Assembly: GCA_046348855.1 (NCBI GenBank)
Contig: JAXMDK010000002.1
Span: forward strand, 154,072 to 218,071
Reading direction: 5' to 3'
Length of the DNA stretch: 64,000 nt
Origin: TMP-24 sp046348855
GTDB taxonomy: Bacteria > Pseudomonadota > Alphaproteobacteria > Rhodobacterales > Rhodobacteraceae
A model generated the notes under the pieces. It was not told where the DNA came from. It searched no databases and worked only from the letters and a program-made list of their open reading frames with translations. Shown here in pieces: positions 33,973-41,436 of this stretch. The translations under genes were made by a program, and so were the position numbers. Position 1 is the first letter of the stretch. Each line of letters starts with the position of its first letter.

Positions 33973-34615
33973 CTTGGTGTTCTTTATCGTTTTCAATCAG
34001 TTCATCGATGGCGTTCAACCAAAGTTCGGTCGGCTGCGCGCCCCGCACGGCATGGCGGTTGGCGACGATGAAGGTCGGAACCGCGCGCACGCCGCGTTCC
34101 TGCGAATGGGCGATCCGGGCGCGGATTTCGGCGCGGTCGGCGTCCGAGGCCAGAAGCCGGGCGATGGTCGGCCCGTCCAGCCCGGCCTCGGCGGCGATGG
34201 CGGCCAGCACCGCCGGATCGCCGATGTCCCGCCCGTCGCGCCAATAGGCGCGGAACAGCGCCGAGACCACCGGGGTCTGGCGACCCTCCAGCCCGGCCCA
34301 GTGGATCAGCCGGTGGGCGTCGAGCGTGTTGGGCGTCCGGCGGATGGCCGGCAGGTCGAAGGCGATGCCGGCCTTTTCGGCATGGGCGAGAAGCGGTTCA
34401 TGGATGCGCACGATGTTTTCGCGGCTGCCGAACTTGGCGGCCATGTAGGCCTGGCGGTCCATCCCTTCGGGCGGCAGTTCCGGGTTGAGCTGGTAGGGAT
34501 GCCATTCGATCTGGAACGGATGGCCGGGGCGGGCCTCGAGCGCGCGGTCGAGAAAGCCCTTGCCGACATAGCACCAGGGGCAGGCGACGTCCGAAATTAT
34601 ATCCAGCTTTATCAT
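33965..34615 (-). CDS. DsbA-family (FrnE-like) thioredoxin-fold oxidoreductase
   Basis: A 216-residue protein without a signal peptide. The thioredoxin-like N-terminus IKLDIISDVACPWCYVGKGFLDRAL has the CPWC redox pair at Cys12/Cys15. An all-helical insert follows, and RGVRAVPTFIVANRHAVRGAQ has the cis-proline (VPTF). This is the FrnE/2-hydroxychromene-2-carboxylate isomerase-like group, cytoplasmic oxidoreductases linked to polyketide or stress functions. Its ATG overlaps the stop of the ligase gene (ATGA). Confidence 0.87.
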   Translation of the reverse strand: MIKLDIISDVACPWCYVGKGFLDRALEARPGHPFQIEWHPYQLNPELPPEGMDRQAYMAAKFGSRENIVRIHEPLLAHAEKAGIAFDLPAIRRTPNTLDAHRLIHWAGLEGRQTPVVSALFRAYWRDGRDIGDPAVLAAIAAEAGLDGPTIARLLASDADRAEIRARIAHSQERGVRAVPTFIVANRHAVRGAQPTELWLNAIDELIENDKEHQDA

Positions 34616-36126
34616 GTCTCTATCCTGAAGTTCTCACGCAAGGCACGGCGGTTTAGCTTGCCGTTCGCGGTGCGGGGCAGCGTCTCGAGGCGGTCGTAGC
34701 GGCGCGGCTGCTTGTAGCGGGCCAGATGGGCCGCCGCGTGGGTCCGCAGGGTCTGCGGATCGGCCGGGCCGGTGTAGCAGGCGGCGATGATCGACTTGCC
34801 GGGCGCCAGCGCCGCCTCGATGACCGCGACCTCGCCGGCGCCGGGGCAGAGCATCAGCGCCGCCTCGACCTCGTCGGGCGAAACGCGGAAGCCGCCGGCG
34901 TTCATCATGTCGTCGCCGCGCCCGACGATGCGGATGGCGCCATCGGTCTGCATCTCGGCCATATCGCCGGTCAGGAACCAGTCGCCGTGGAATTTGGCCT
35001 TTGTTTCCACTTCTGCGCCGAAATAGCCCAGAAACAGACCCGGATCGCTGCGATGGACGGCGAGGATGCCCGGCTCTCCGCGTGGCAGGACCGCACCATC
35101 GGGACCAAGCACGGCGATGCTGCGGCCCGGCTGGGCATAGCCGGTCAGGCCGGCTGCTGCCGGGCGCGCGGGCGAGGCCGAGACGAAGGTCGAGCATTCC
35201 GACAGGCCGAAAGCCTCGTAAAGCGGCAGGCCGGTGGTGGCGGTCCAGCCGTCGCGGACCGGGTCGGCCAGCTTTTCGCCGGCGGTCAGCCCGTGGCGAA
35301 GGGCGGGCATCGGCGGAAGGGGCATAGACTTCAGCATCTGCCGGTAAAGTGCTGGCGCGGCGGCAAGAATCGTCGCGCCATGCCGGGCGGCTAGATCGGG
35401 TATCCGGCCCGGCGCAGTGCCCGGCGCGGGCACCAGCGCCGTTGCCCCGACCGTCCAGGGGTCGAGAAGCCCGGTGCCGAGCGTGAAGGTCCAGTTGAAG
35501 GCCCCGGCATGCAGCAGCCGGTCGTCCGGCCGCAGCCCGTACCAGCCCTGATGCATCATCCGCCGCGCCCAGATCGCCCGGTGGGCGTGCAGGACGGCGC
35601 GCGGCTGGCCCGAGGTGCCTGACGTGTAGATCAGATAGGCAGGCCGGTCGGGATCGCCGAGGTCATAGCCGCCGCTGCCCGTGCCGCCCGCCATCAGGTC
35701 GGCGACGGCCACCACAGGGCAGGGGCATGGGTCCGGCAGGCTGACGCCCGGCGCGGCGACGATCAGCACGGGGCGGACGGCGGCGGCGAGGCGCGTCACC
35801 TCGGGTGCGGTCAGGGCGGCGGGGCAGACGACGGGCAGATGGCCGGCGGCGACGGCGCCGAGGAAGGCGAGCGGGAAGTCGGCCGAATTGCCCAGCCGCA
35901 GCAGGATGCGTGAGGCCGGCGCGAGCCGCAGCGCCCGCAGGCCCGCCGCCACCGCCAGAACCGCCGCCTCGAGTTCGGCGTAGGACAGGCTGTCCACCCG
36001 GTCGGGATGCAGGATCTGCAGCGCCGGCCGGTCGGCGAGCCTGCCGGCAGAGGCAAGGACATGCGCCGCCAGATTGAAGGCGGCGGGGCAGGCGGGCCCC
36101 GGAGCAGAGCGGATTTCGGACAGCAT
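34612..36126 (-). CDS. AMP-dependent acyl-CoA synthetase/ligase (benzoate-CoA-ligase-like)
   Basis: A 504-residue adenylating enzyme. The ATP loop is YLIYTSGTSGQPRAVLHAH (about residues 167-185). YEAFGLSECS, the GDWFLTGDMAEM hinge-region aspartate and GRGDDMMNAGGFRVSPDEVE follow, with the catalytic lysine near PRTANGKLNRRAL at the C-terminus. It forms an acyl-CoA from an organic acid; the layout resembles benzoate/aryl-CoA ligases, but the acid is not known. First gene of the operon with the DsbA-like and MFS genes. Confidence 0.85.
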   Translation of the reverse strand: MLSEIRSAPGPACPAAFNLAAHVLASAGRLADRPALQILHPDRVDSLSYAELEAAVLAVAAGLRALRLAPASRILLRLGNSADFPLAFLGAVAAGHLPVVCPAALTAPEVTRLAAAVRPVLIVAAPGVSLPDPCPCPVVAVADLMAGGTGSGGYDLGDPDRPAYLIYTSGTSGQPRAVLHAHRAIWARRMMHQGWYGLRPDDRLLHAGAFNWTFTLGTGLLDPWTVGATALVPAPGTAPGRIPDLAARHGATILAAAPALYRQMLKSMPLPPMPALRHGLTAGEKLADPVRDGWTATTGLPLYEAFGLSECSTFVSASPARPAAAGLTGYAQPGRSIAVLGPDGAVLPRGEPGILAVHRSDPGLFLGYFGAEVETKAKFHGDWFLTGDMAEMQTDGAIRIVGRGDDMMNAGGFRVSPDEVEAALMLCPGAGEVAVIEAALAPGKSIIAACYTGPADPQTLRTHAAAHLARYKQPRRYDRLETLPRTANGKLNRRALRENFRIET

Positions 36127-36213
36127 GGCCGATGGCTACGCCCGATGCGCCACGGTTGCAACCCGCCATCGTCCCGCGATAAAGCACAGGCCGACCGCAA
36201 CGGATGAACAGAG

Positions 36214-36840
36214 ATGAGCGACGTCGACGGAGCCGGGATCATGCGCATCCTCCGCGCCGAGGGTGAGGAGAGCGAGTCCGAGCCCCTGAACCTCGGCCAG
36301 CGGGTACGCAGCCTGCGCAAGGAACGGGGCTGGACGCTGGAGCAGGCGGCGGTGCAGGCCGGGCTGGCGCGCTCGACGCTGTCGAAGATCGAGAACGGCC
36401 AGATGTCGCCGACCTACGAGGCGCTGAAGAAGCTGGCGGACGGGCTGAAGATCTCGGTGCCGCAACTCTTCACCCCACCGGCGCGGGCGCAGGTCAACGG
36501 CCGGATCGCGCTGACGCGCGCCGGCGAAGGCCAGGCCCGGCCGACGGCGACCTACGAACACGAACTGCTGGCCAGCGCGCTGACCCGCAAGCGGATGCTG
36601 CCCTACCGCGCCGTCATCCGCGCCCGCAGCCTGGATGAGTTCGAAGGCTGGGTGCGCCATGACGGCGAGGAGTTCCTCTATGTGCTGACCGGCACCATCC
36701 GGCTTTACACCGAATTCTACGAACCCGCCGACCTGCGCCGGGGCGACAGCGCCTATTACGACGCGACCATGGGCCACAATGTCATCACGACCAGCGAGGA
36801 TGACGCGCTGATCCTGTGGGTGACGAGCCAGGAGCCTTAA
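36214..36840 (+). CDS. XRE-family transcriptional regulator with cupin sensor domain
   Basis: A 208-residue regulator. The helix-turn-helix lies at about residues 27-82 (LGQRVRSLRKERGWTLEQAA, LARSTLSKIENGQMSPTYEAL). A C-terminal cupin (VRHDGEEFLYVLTGTIRLYTEFYEPADLRRGDSAYYDATMGH in pieces) probably binds a small ligand. Such proteins often repress catabolic or transport genes nearby. It is divergent from the acyl-CoA ligase operon, whose control is the simplest guess. Confidence 0.87.
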   Translation: MSDVDGAGIMRILRAEGEESESEPLNLGQRVRSLRKERGWTLEQAAVQAGLARSTLSKIENGQMSPTYEALKKLADGLKISVPQLFTPPARAQVNGRIALTRAGEGQARPTATYEHELLASALTRKRMLPYRAVIRARSLDEFEGWVRHDGEEFLYVLTGTIRLYTEFYEPADLRRGDSAYYDATMGHNVITTSEDDALILWVTSQEP

Positions 36841-36851
36841 GGGGGGCGTTG

Positions 36852-37175
36852 TCAGGCGTTGGCGTCGTCGCCAAAGCGGGCGTCGTCGTCGGACGCATCC
36901 TCGCCATCCGGGATGAACTTGCCCGACAGGCTGATCGAGTGGTTTTCGTGGTGTTCGTCCATCACCACGTCCGAGGGCAGTTCGCCGGTCAGCCAGTCGC
37001 GGACTTCGTCGCGCGCCTCTTCGGGTTCCTGGCCGGTCAGGTTGGCGATATAGAGAATGAAGGCGCGCTGATCGCCGTCGATGGCTTCGAGATCGGCTTC
37101 ATCGGCATCCGGCCAGCGGTCGGCGATCGCGTCGAAGAAGGCGGGCCAATTGTCCCTGACATGATGCCATTTCAT
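36852..37175 (-). CDS. Small acidic protein of unknown function (CsbD-like N-terminus)
   Basis: A 107-residue, strongly acidic protein. The start MKWHHVRDNWPAFFDAIADRWPDADEADL and YIANLTGQEPEEARDEVRDWL recall the W-x-x-V-x-x-NW pattern of CsbD-like stress proteins, but the match is weak. The C-terminus (GEDASDDDARFGDD) is probably disordered. It stands alone, converging on the XRE-cupin gene with an 11-base gap. A stress role is only a guess. Confidence 0.62.
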   Translation of the reverse strand: MKWHHVRDNWPAFFDAIADRWPDADEADLEAIDGDQRAFILYIANLTGQEPEEARDEVRDWLTGELPSDVVMDEHHENHSISLSGKFIPDGEDASDDDARFGDDANA

Positions 37176-37247
37176 CGCGGTGCTCCCTTGCGCCTGGCAG
37201 GCCCGTTCCGCGCGTTTGGCCTGCCCGCAAAGTGTGCACCCGAAGCT

Positions 37248-37892
37248 TCAGCGGGGAAAGAGTTTTCCGACGGCTGTAGCCGCGAACAGCGCCGCTGCCA
37301 GTTCTGCAAGGACATAGCTGGGTGCGTCGGCCGGGTGGATGCCGGTGAACGTGTCGGTGAATATCCGGGCGAAGGTCACCGCCGGGTTGGCAAAGCTGGC
37401 CGAGCCGGTGAACCAGAAGGCGCTGGCGATCCAGGCGCCGACCAGTGCGGGCACCTGCGCCGGCGCGTGACGCTGGCCGCCGGCGATGGTCAGCATCAGG
37501 CCGAAGGTGGCGACCCCTTCGGACAAAAGCAGGCCCACGCTGCTGCGGTGAGTCTGGGCCACCTGCACCAGCGGCAGGTCGAACATCGCATGGGTCAGCA
37601 AGACCGCCGCAAAGGCCCCGGCGATCTGGACGGGCGGATAGGCGAGCGCGCTCCAGCCGACTTCGCGGCGGAGCATGAAATAGGCCGTGACGGCCGGATT
37701 GAGATGCGCGCCCGACTCCGGGCCGAAGATGGTGATCAGCAGATAGAGGATCAGCCCCGTGGTGATCGAGCAGGCCAGCAGCGTCAGGCCCGGCAGGCCG
37801 GGGGCCATGTTCGTTCCCATGATGCCGGCGCCGATGCCGCTGGCCACGAGGATCAGCGTTCCGATGAATTCGGCAAGAAGCGCGCGGCGCAT
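37248..37892 (-). CDS. Aquaporin/MIP-family channel, AqpS-like
   Basis: A 214-residue channel with six membrane spans and both NPA half-helices (HLNPAVTAYF about residue 65, FANPAVTFAR about 173). FGPESGAHLNP marks the bacterial aquaporin/glyceroporin group. The gene begins two bases after arsC. In Sinorhizobium the aquaglyceroporin AqpS, encoded in an ars operon, lets arsenite flow out after arsenate reduction. This arrangement makes the same role likely here. Confidence 0.85.
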   Translation of the reverse strand: MRRALLAEFIGTLILVASGIGAGIMGTNMAPGLPGLTLLACSITTGLILYLLITIFGPESGAHLNPAVTAYFMLRREVGWSALAYPPVQIAGAFAAVLLTHAMFDLPLVQVAQTHRSSVGLLLSEGVATFGLMLTIAGGQRHAPAQVPALVGAWIASAFWFTGSASFANPAVTFARIFTDTFTGIHPADAPSYVLAELAAALFAATAVGKLFPR

Positions 37893-37894
37893 GG

Positions 37895-38371
37895 TCAGAG
37901 CCTTCCGATCCGGTCGAGTTCAGTCGTCAGGCGGTCGCGATTTGTGCCGGCAAGGTCAAGCGCGACCAGCGCCCACGCCCGCCGCTCCAGGATGTCGAAC
38001 GTCGCCCTGAAGGCCGATGGCTGGTCGGCCTCGGGCAGGGCGGCGGGATCGTCGACACCCCAGTGGGCCTTCAAGGGCGCGCCCGGCCACAGCGGGCAGG
38101 CCTCGCCAGCCGCCGATGCGCAAACGGTGATGACCAGATCCATGACCGGCGCGCCGAGGAGCGCGAACTCGTCCCAGCTTTTCGATCGCAGGCGGCCGGT
38201 CTGGTATCCAAGCCCGGCCAGCAGGCGCGCCGCCTCGGGGTGAACCCGGCCGGTGGGGTGCGACCCGGCGGAAAAGGCAGACAGGCCAATGGGTTGGCCA
38301 AGCCTGTTCAGCAAGGATTCCAGCAGGATTGAGCGGGCGGAATTGCCGGTGCAAAGGACAAGGACGTTCAT
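37895..38371 (-). CDS. arsC: Arsenate reductase ArsC, low-molecular-weight phosphatase type
   Basis: A 158-residue protein. NVLVLCTGNSARSILLE has the Cys-x5-Arg phosphate loop (Cys7 to Arg13) typical of the thioredoxin/glutaredoxin-coupled ArsC. MDLVITVCASAAGEACPLWPG supplies the further cysteines (VC, AC) used in the disulfide relay. It reduces arsenate to arsenite. The ATG at 38371 is preferred to an upstream reading to 38425. No arsR, arsB or acr3 is within reach. Confidence 0.87.
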   Translation of the reverse strand: MNVLVLCTGNSARSILLESLLNRLGQPIGLSAFSAGSHPTGRVHPEAARLLAGLGYQTGRLRSKSWDEFALLGAPVMDLVITVCASAAGEACPLWPGAPLKAHWGVDDPAALPEADQPSAFRATFDILERRAWALVALDLAGTNRDRLTTELDRIGRL

Positions 38372-38417
38372 GGCGCCGCTACGGTCCCGCCGCCTGACGG
38401 TCTGGTGAAATGGGGCG

Positions 38418-38537
38418 TCAGCCACCCATCCAGCCCTGCACGGTGCGCGCGCCGCCCGACACGTCCTGACCGACCCCGGCCACGGTGTTGCAGCCCGCCA
38501 GCGCCGCCAGCAGGGCGATAGCTACGATCAGCTTCAT
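38418..38537 (-). CDS. Entericidin A/B-family small lipoprotein
   Basis: A 39-residue lipoprotein: MKLIVAIALLAALAGCNTV has a signal and lipobox (LAGC), followed by AGVGQDVSGGARTVQGWMG, the EcnA/EcnB pattern (C-NTVxGxGxDVxxxG). Entericidins are toxin/antidote-like envelope peptides; single copies are widespread with no proven toxicity. The ATG is three bases after the binding-protein stop, and its ribosome site (GAGGAGTG) lies in that gene's last codons, so the two are co-translated. Confidence 0.85.
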   Translation of the reverse strand: MKLIVAIALLAALAGCNTVAGVGQDVSGGARTVQGWMGG

Positions 38538-38540
38538 GGG

Positions 38541-40355
38541 TCACTCCTCATACCACCAGACATCCGGCAGAAAGCCCGGCCAGTCGCCATATAACGGCAG
38601 CCGCGCCGGATGGTGAAGATGGCGCGAATGGGCCAGTCGCGAAACCCGCGAGAACCAGACCGGAATGACATAGCGCCCGGCGGTCAGGACCCGGTCCAGC
38701 GCCTGGGTGGCGGCGGTGAACTCGGCCGGATCGTCGGTGCCGACCATGTGCGCCACCATCGCCTCGGCGGCGGGGGAATTCATGCCCATCCAGTTGCGGC
38801 TGCCCGGCTCGGTCACGCCCTTGGCGCCCCAGTAGAGCATCTGTTCGTTGCCGGGGCTCAGCGACAGCGCCCGCGTGTACCAGGCCATGTCGAAGGAATA
38901 GCTGTTGGTGCGTTCGCGGTACTGGGTGCTGTCGACCGAGGTGACGGTCGCCTTGATCCCGAGCTTCTTCAGCGCCTCGACATAGATGTCGACCACGGTG
39001 GCGCTGTCGCTGGCGCCGGTCGTCAGCAGGATGTCGAAGGCGAAGGGCTTGCCGGATGCGTCCTTCATCACCCCGTCCTGCACCGACCAGCCGGCCTGTT
39101 CGAAAAGCTTCATTGCCTTGCGCAGGTTGCCGCGGTCTAGGGGCGCGTCGGGGCTGCTGGCCGGTGGCGCATAGCCTTCGAGCGTGCCGGGCGGCAGGTC
39201 TTTGGCGAAGGGCTGCAACAGTTCCGCCACGCGGCCAGTCGCCGGCCCGTCCCCCGCCGCCAGCGCCGAATTCGAGAAGTAGGACAGGATGCGCGGCTCG
39301 CTACCGCCGTTCATCGTGCGGTTGACGAATTCGAAGTTGAAGGCCAGCGTCATCGCCTCGCGCACCCGCCAGTCGGCGAAGATCGGGTTGCGCATGTTCA
39401 TCACCAGCCCGGTGATGCCCGAGGGCCGCTGGTGGGGGATTTCCTCCTTGACCACCTCGCCCGAGGCGACGGCCGGAAAACCGTAGGCGACCTGCCATTT
39501 GCCGGCATTGTCCTCGCGGTAGGCGGTGATGTCGCCGGCGGTGAAGGCCTGGAACAGCACGTTGCCGTCGCCGTAATAGTCATAGCGGATTTCGTCGAAA
39601 TTGTTCAGCCCACGGTTGATCGGCAGATCCTTGCCCCAATAGTCAGGGTTGCGGCGGAAAGTGACGGACTTGCCGGGATCGACCTTGTCGATGACATAGG
39701 GGCCCGAGCCGATGGGGATGGAAAGCGAGCCTTCGTCGAAGGCCCTGCCTTGCCACTGGGCCTTTTCCAGCACGGGCCTAAGCCCCATCAGCAGCGGCAA
39801 TTCGCGGTCGGCGGCCTTGAAGGTGATCCTGACCTTGCGCTCGCCGGTCTGTTCGATGCGGTCGACCTTGGCCCAGGCGGTCTGGTAGCGCGGATGGCCG
39901 AGCGTGCCGAGGGTCTGGAAGCTCCAGATCACGTCGTCGACCGTCACCGGCTTGCCGTCCGAGAACTTCGCCTCGGGTCTGAGCGTGAATTCGACCCAGC
40001 TGCGGTCGGGCGGCGTTTCGACCGATTCGGCCAAGAGCCCGTAGAGACTGAACGGCTCGTCGATGGATCGCGCCATCAGTGTTTCCACCGTGTGAACGGC
40101 GACGCCGCCGGCGGCATTCCCCTTGAGGATGAACGGGTTCAGGCTGTCGAACCCGCCGGCCACGCCCAGCACGATCCGCCCGCCCTTCGGCGCGTCCGGG
40201 TTGGCATAGGGCAGGGCCACAAAATCGGGTGGAAGGGCGGGGCTGCCATACATAGCTATGCCATGCTGCGGGGCGGCACCGGCCTGCGGGGCGGCCGCCA
40301 GCACCGCCAGCGCCACTGCCAGAAGCCGCGCCGCGACCTGCCCTGCCGTCCGCAT
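38541..40355 (-). CDS. ABC transporter periplasmic peptide-binding protein, YejA-like
   Basis: A 604-residue exported binding protein. The signal peptide ends near AAPQAGAA. GIAMYGSPALPPDF and LPYANPDAPKGGRI are typical of the YejA/microcin C-type oligopeptide binders (SBP_bac_5), as are the pieces NPFILKGNAAGG and IGSGPYVIDKVDPGKSVTFRRNPDYWGKDLP. Those partners are YejBEF permeases and ATPase, which are absent from the window, so the protein depends on a transporter encoded elsewhere. It precedes the entericidin gene. Confidence 0.87.
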   Translation of the reverse strand: MRTAGQVAARLLAVALAVLAAAPQAGAAPQHGIAMYGSPALPPDFVALPYANPDAPKGGRIVLGVAGGFDSLNPFILKGNAAGGVAVHTVETLMARSIDEPFSLYGLLAESVETPPDRSWVEFTLRPEAKFSDGKPVTVDDVIWSFQTLGTLGHPRYQTAWAKVDRIEQTGERKVRITFKAADRELPLLMGLRPVLEKAQWQGRAFDEGSLSIPIGSGPYVIDKVDPGKSVTFRRNPDYWGKDLPINRGLNNFDEIRYDYYGDGNVLFQAFTAGDITAYREDNAGKWQVAYGFPAVASGEVVKEEIPHQRPSGITGLVMNMRNPIFADWRVREAMTLAFNFEFVNRTMNGGSEPRILSYFSNSALAAGDGPATGRVAELLQPFAKDLPPGTLEGYAPPASSPDAPLDRGNLRKAMKLFEQAGWSVQDGVMKDASGKPFAFDILLTTGASDSATVVDIYVEALKKLGIKATVTSVDSTQYRERTNSYSFDMAWYTRALSLSPGNEQMLYWGAKGVTEPGSRNWMGMNSPAAEAMVAHMVGTDDPAEFTAATQALDRVLTAGRYVIPVWFSRVSRLAHSRHLHHPARLPLYGDWPGFLPDVWWYEE

Positions 40356-40431
40356 CCGCCACTCCTTCGCGCGCCCAGCCCGATTTGCGCCGGACCCTAG
40401 CCGCCCTTTTCAGCCTTTTCAAACTTTTAGC

Positions 40432-40460
40432 TTGGACAGCGGCGGAGTTATGCGTATAAA
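40432..40460 (+). promoter_or_regulatory. Predicted sigma70-like promoter of a small RNA
   Basis: TTGGAC (40432-40437) and TATAAA (40455-40460) are separated by exactly 17 bases, both close to consensus and unusual in this GC-rich sequence. Nothing downstream before the terminator looks like a translated gene. A start of transcription at about 40467 is expected. Confidence 0.7.
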
Positions 40461-40466
40461 TGAAGC

Positions 40467-40541
40467 ACTGCTCGATAGGTTTCTTGCCTGTATGAAACCT
40501 GCCTCAATAACTGAACGCCCGCTTCGTGCGGGCGTTTTTTT
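40467..40541 (+). ncRNA. Candidate small RNA (about 75 nt)
   Basis: The interval from the predicted start to the T run is about 75 bases. It folds into a first hairpin, AGGTTTC (40477-40483) with GAAACCT (40494-40500) and a 10-base loop. A single-stranded spacer around GCCTCAATAACTG follows, then the terminator hairpin. That is the layout of a trans-acting sRNA. A 35-codon frame starting at 40450 crosses the region, but it overlaps the -10 box and reads through the terminator, so translation is unlikely. Not matched to any RNA family I can name. Confidence 0.68.
40514..40541 (+). terminator. Rho-independent terminator of the small RNA
   Basis: AACGCCCGC-TTCGT-GCGGGCGTT forms a 9-bp perfect stem followed at once by a run of T. 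It is the strongest classical terminator in the window. No plus-strand protein gene precedes it, so it must end a non-coding transcript. Confidence 0.9.
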
Positions 40542-40662
40542 ATTGACCGGAATGTGATGGCCCAACCGGCCGCCGGCGGCCGAATCGACCAGATTCCCTC
40601 TCGCCCTTTGCAATCGCAGAACCTACTCTTGCCGCACTGCAACAAACAGGCGGGTGAGTGCG

Positions 40663-41436
40663 ATGACATTGACGGGTAAGACGGCGATCATCACCGGATC
40701 GAATTCGGGTATTGGCCTCGGCGTGGCCGAGGAACTGGCGCGGGCCGGGGCCGACGTGGTGCTGAATTCCTTCACCGACCGGGCCGAGGACCACGACCTC
40801 GCGGCCGACCTGGGCAAGCGCCACGGCGTCAAGGCGCGCTACATCAAGGCCGACATGTCGCTGGGGGCCGAATGCCGAGCGCTGATCGCAGCGGCGGGGG
40901 CCTGCGATATTCTCGTGAACAACGCCGGCATCCAGCATGTCGCGCCGATCGAGGATTTCCCGCCCGAGAAGTGGGACCAGATCATCGCCATCAACCTGAC
41001 CTCGGCCTTCCACACCACCGCCGCCGCCCTGCCTGGGATGCGGGCGCGCAAGTGGGGGCGGGTGGTCAACATCGCCTCGGCCCACGGGCTGAGGGCGTCG
41101 CCCTTCAAGTCGGCCTATGTGTCGGCCAAGCACGGGCTGGTCGGGCTGACCAAGACCGTGGGGCTGGAGGCCGCCGGCCAGGGCGTCACCTGCAACGCCA
41201 TCTGCCCCGGCTATGTGCTGACGCCTTTGGTCGAGGCGCAGATCCCCGACCAGATGAAGGCCCACAACATGGACCGCGAAACCGTGATCCGCGAAGTGAT
41301 GCTGGACCGCCAGCCCTCGCGGCAGTTCGCCACGGTCGAACAGATCGGCGGCACCGTGGTCTGGCTCTGCTCGCCCTATGCCGATCAGGTGACCGGCACC
41401 ACGATCAGCGTCGACGGCGGCTGGACCGCGATGTGA
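40663..41436 (+). CDS. bdhA: 3-hydroxybutyrate dehydrogenase (SDR family)
   Basis: A 257-residue short-chain dehydrogenase that interconverts 3-hydroxybutyrate and acetoacetate with NAD. The cofactor loop is ITGSNSGIGLG (about residues 9-19), then NNAGIQHVAPIEDFP, the catalytic Ser in NIASAHG, YVSAKHG with the Tyr and Lys, and CPGYVLTPLVE. The length and NNAGIQHV are typical of BdhA. The ATG at 40663 is preferred to a GTG at 40654. The stop overlaps the patatin gene (GTGA). Likely part of polyhydroxybutyrate turnover. Confidence 0.93.
   Translation: MTLTGKTAIITGSNSGIGLGVAEELARAGADVVLNSFTDRAEDHDLAADLGKRHGVKARYIKADMSLGAECRALIAAAGACDILVNNAGIQHVAPIEDFPPEKWDQIIAINLTSAFHTTAAALPGMRARKWGRVVNIASAHGLRASPFKSAYVSAKHGLVGLTKTVGLEAAGQGVTCNAICPGYVLTPLVEAQIPDQMKAHNMDRETVIREVMLDRQPSRQFATVEQIGGTVVWLCSPYADQVTGTTISVDGGWTAM

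Noticed and set aside
40450..40557. A 35-codon frame beginning MRINEALLDRFLACM
   Set aside because: It starts inside the predicted promoter, overlapping the spacer and -10 box, and reads through the rho-independent terminator. A non-coding RNA explains the region better.
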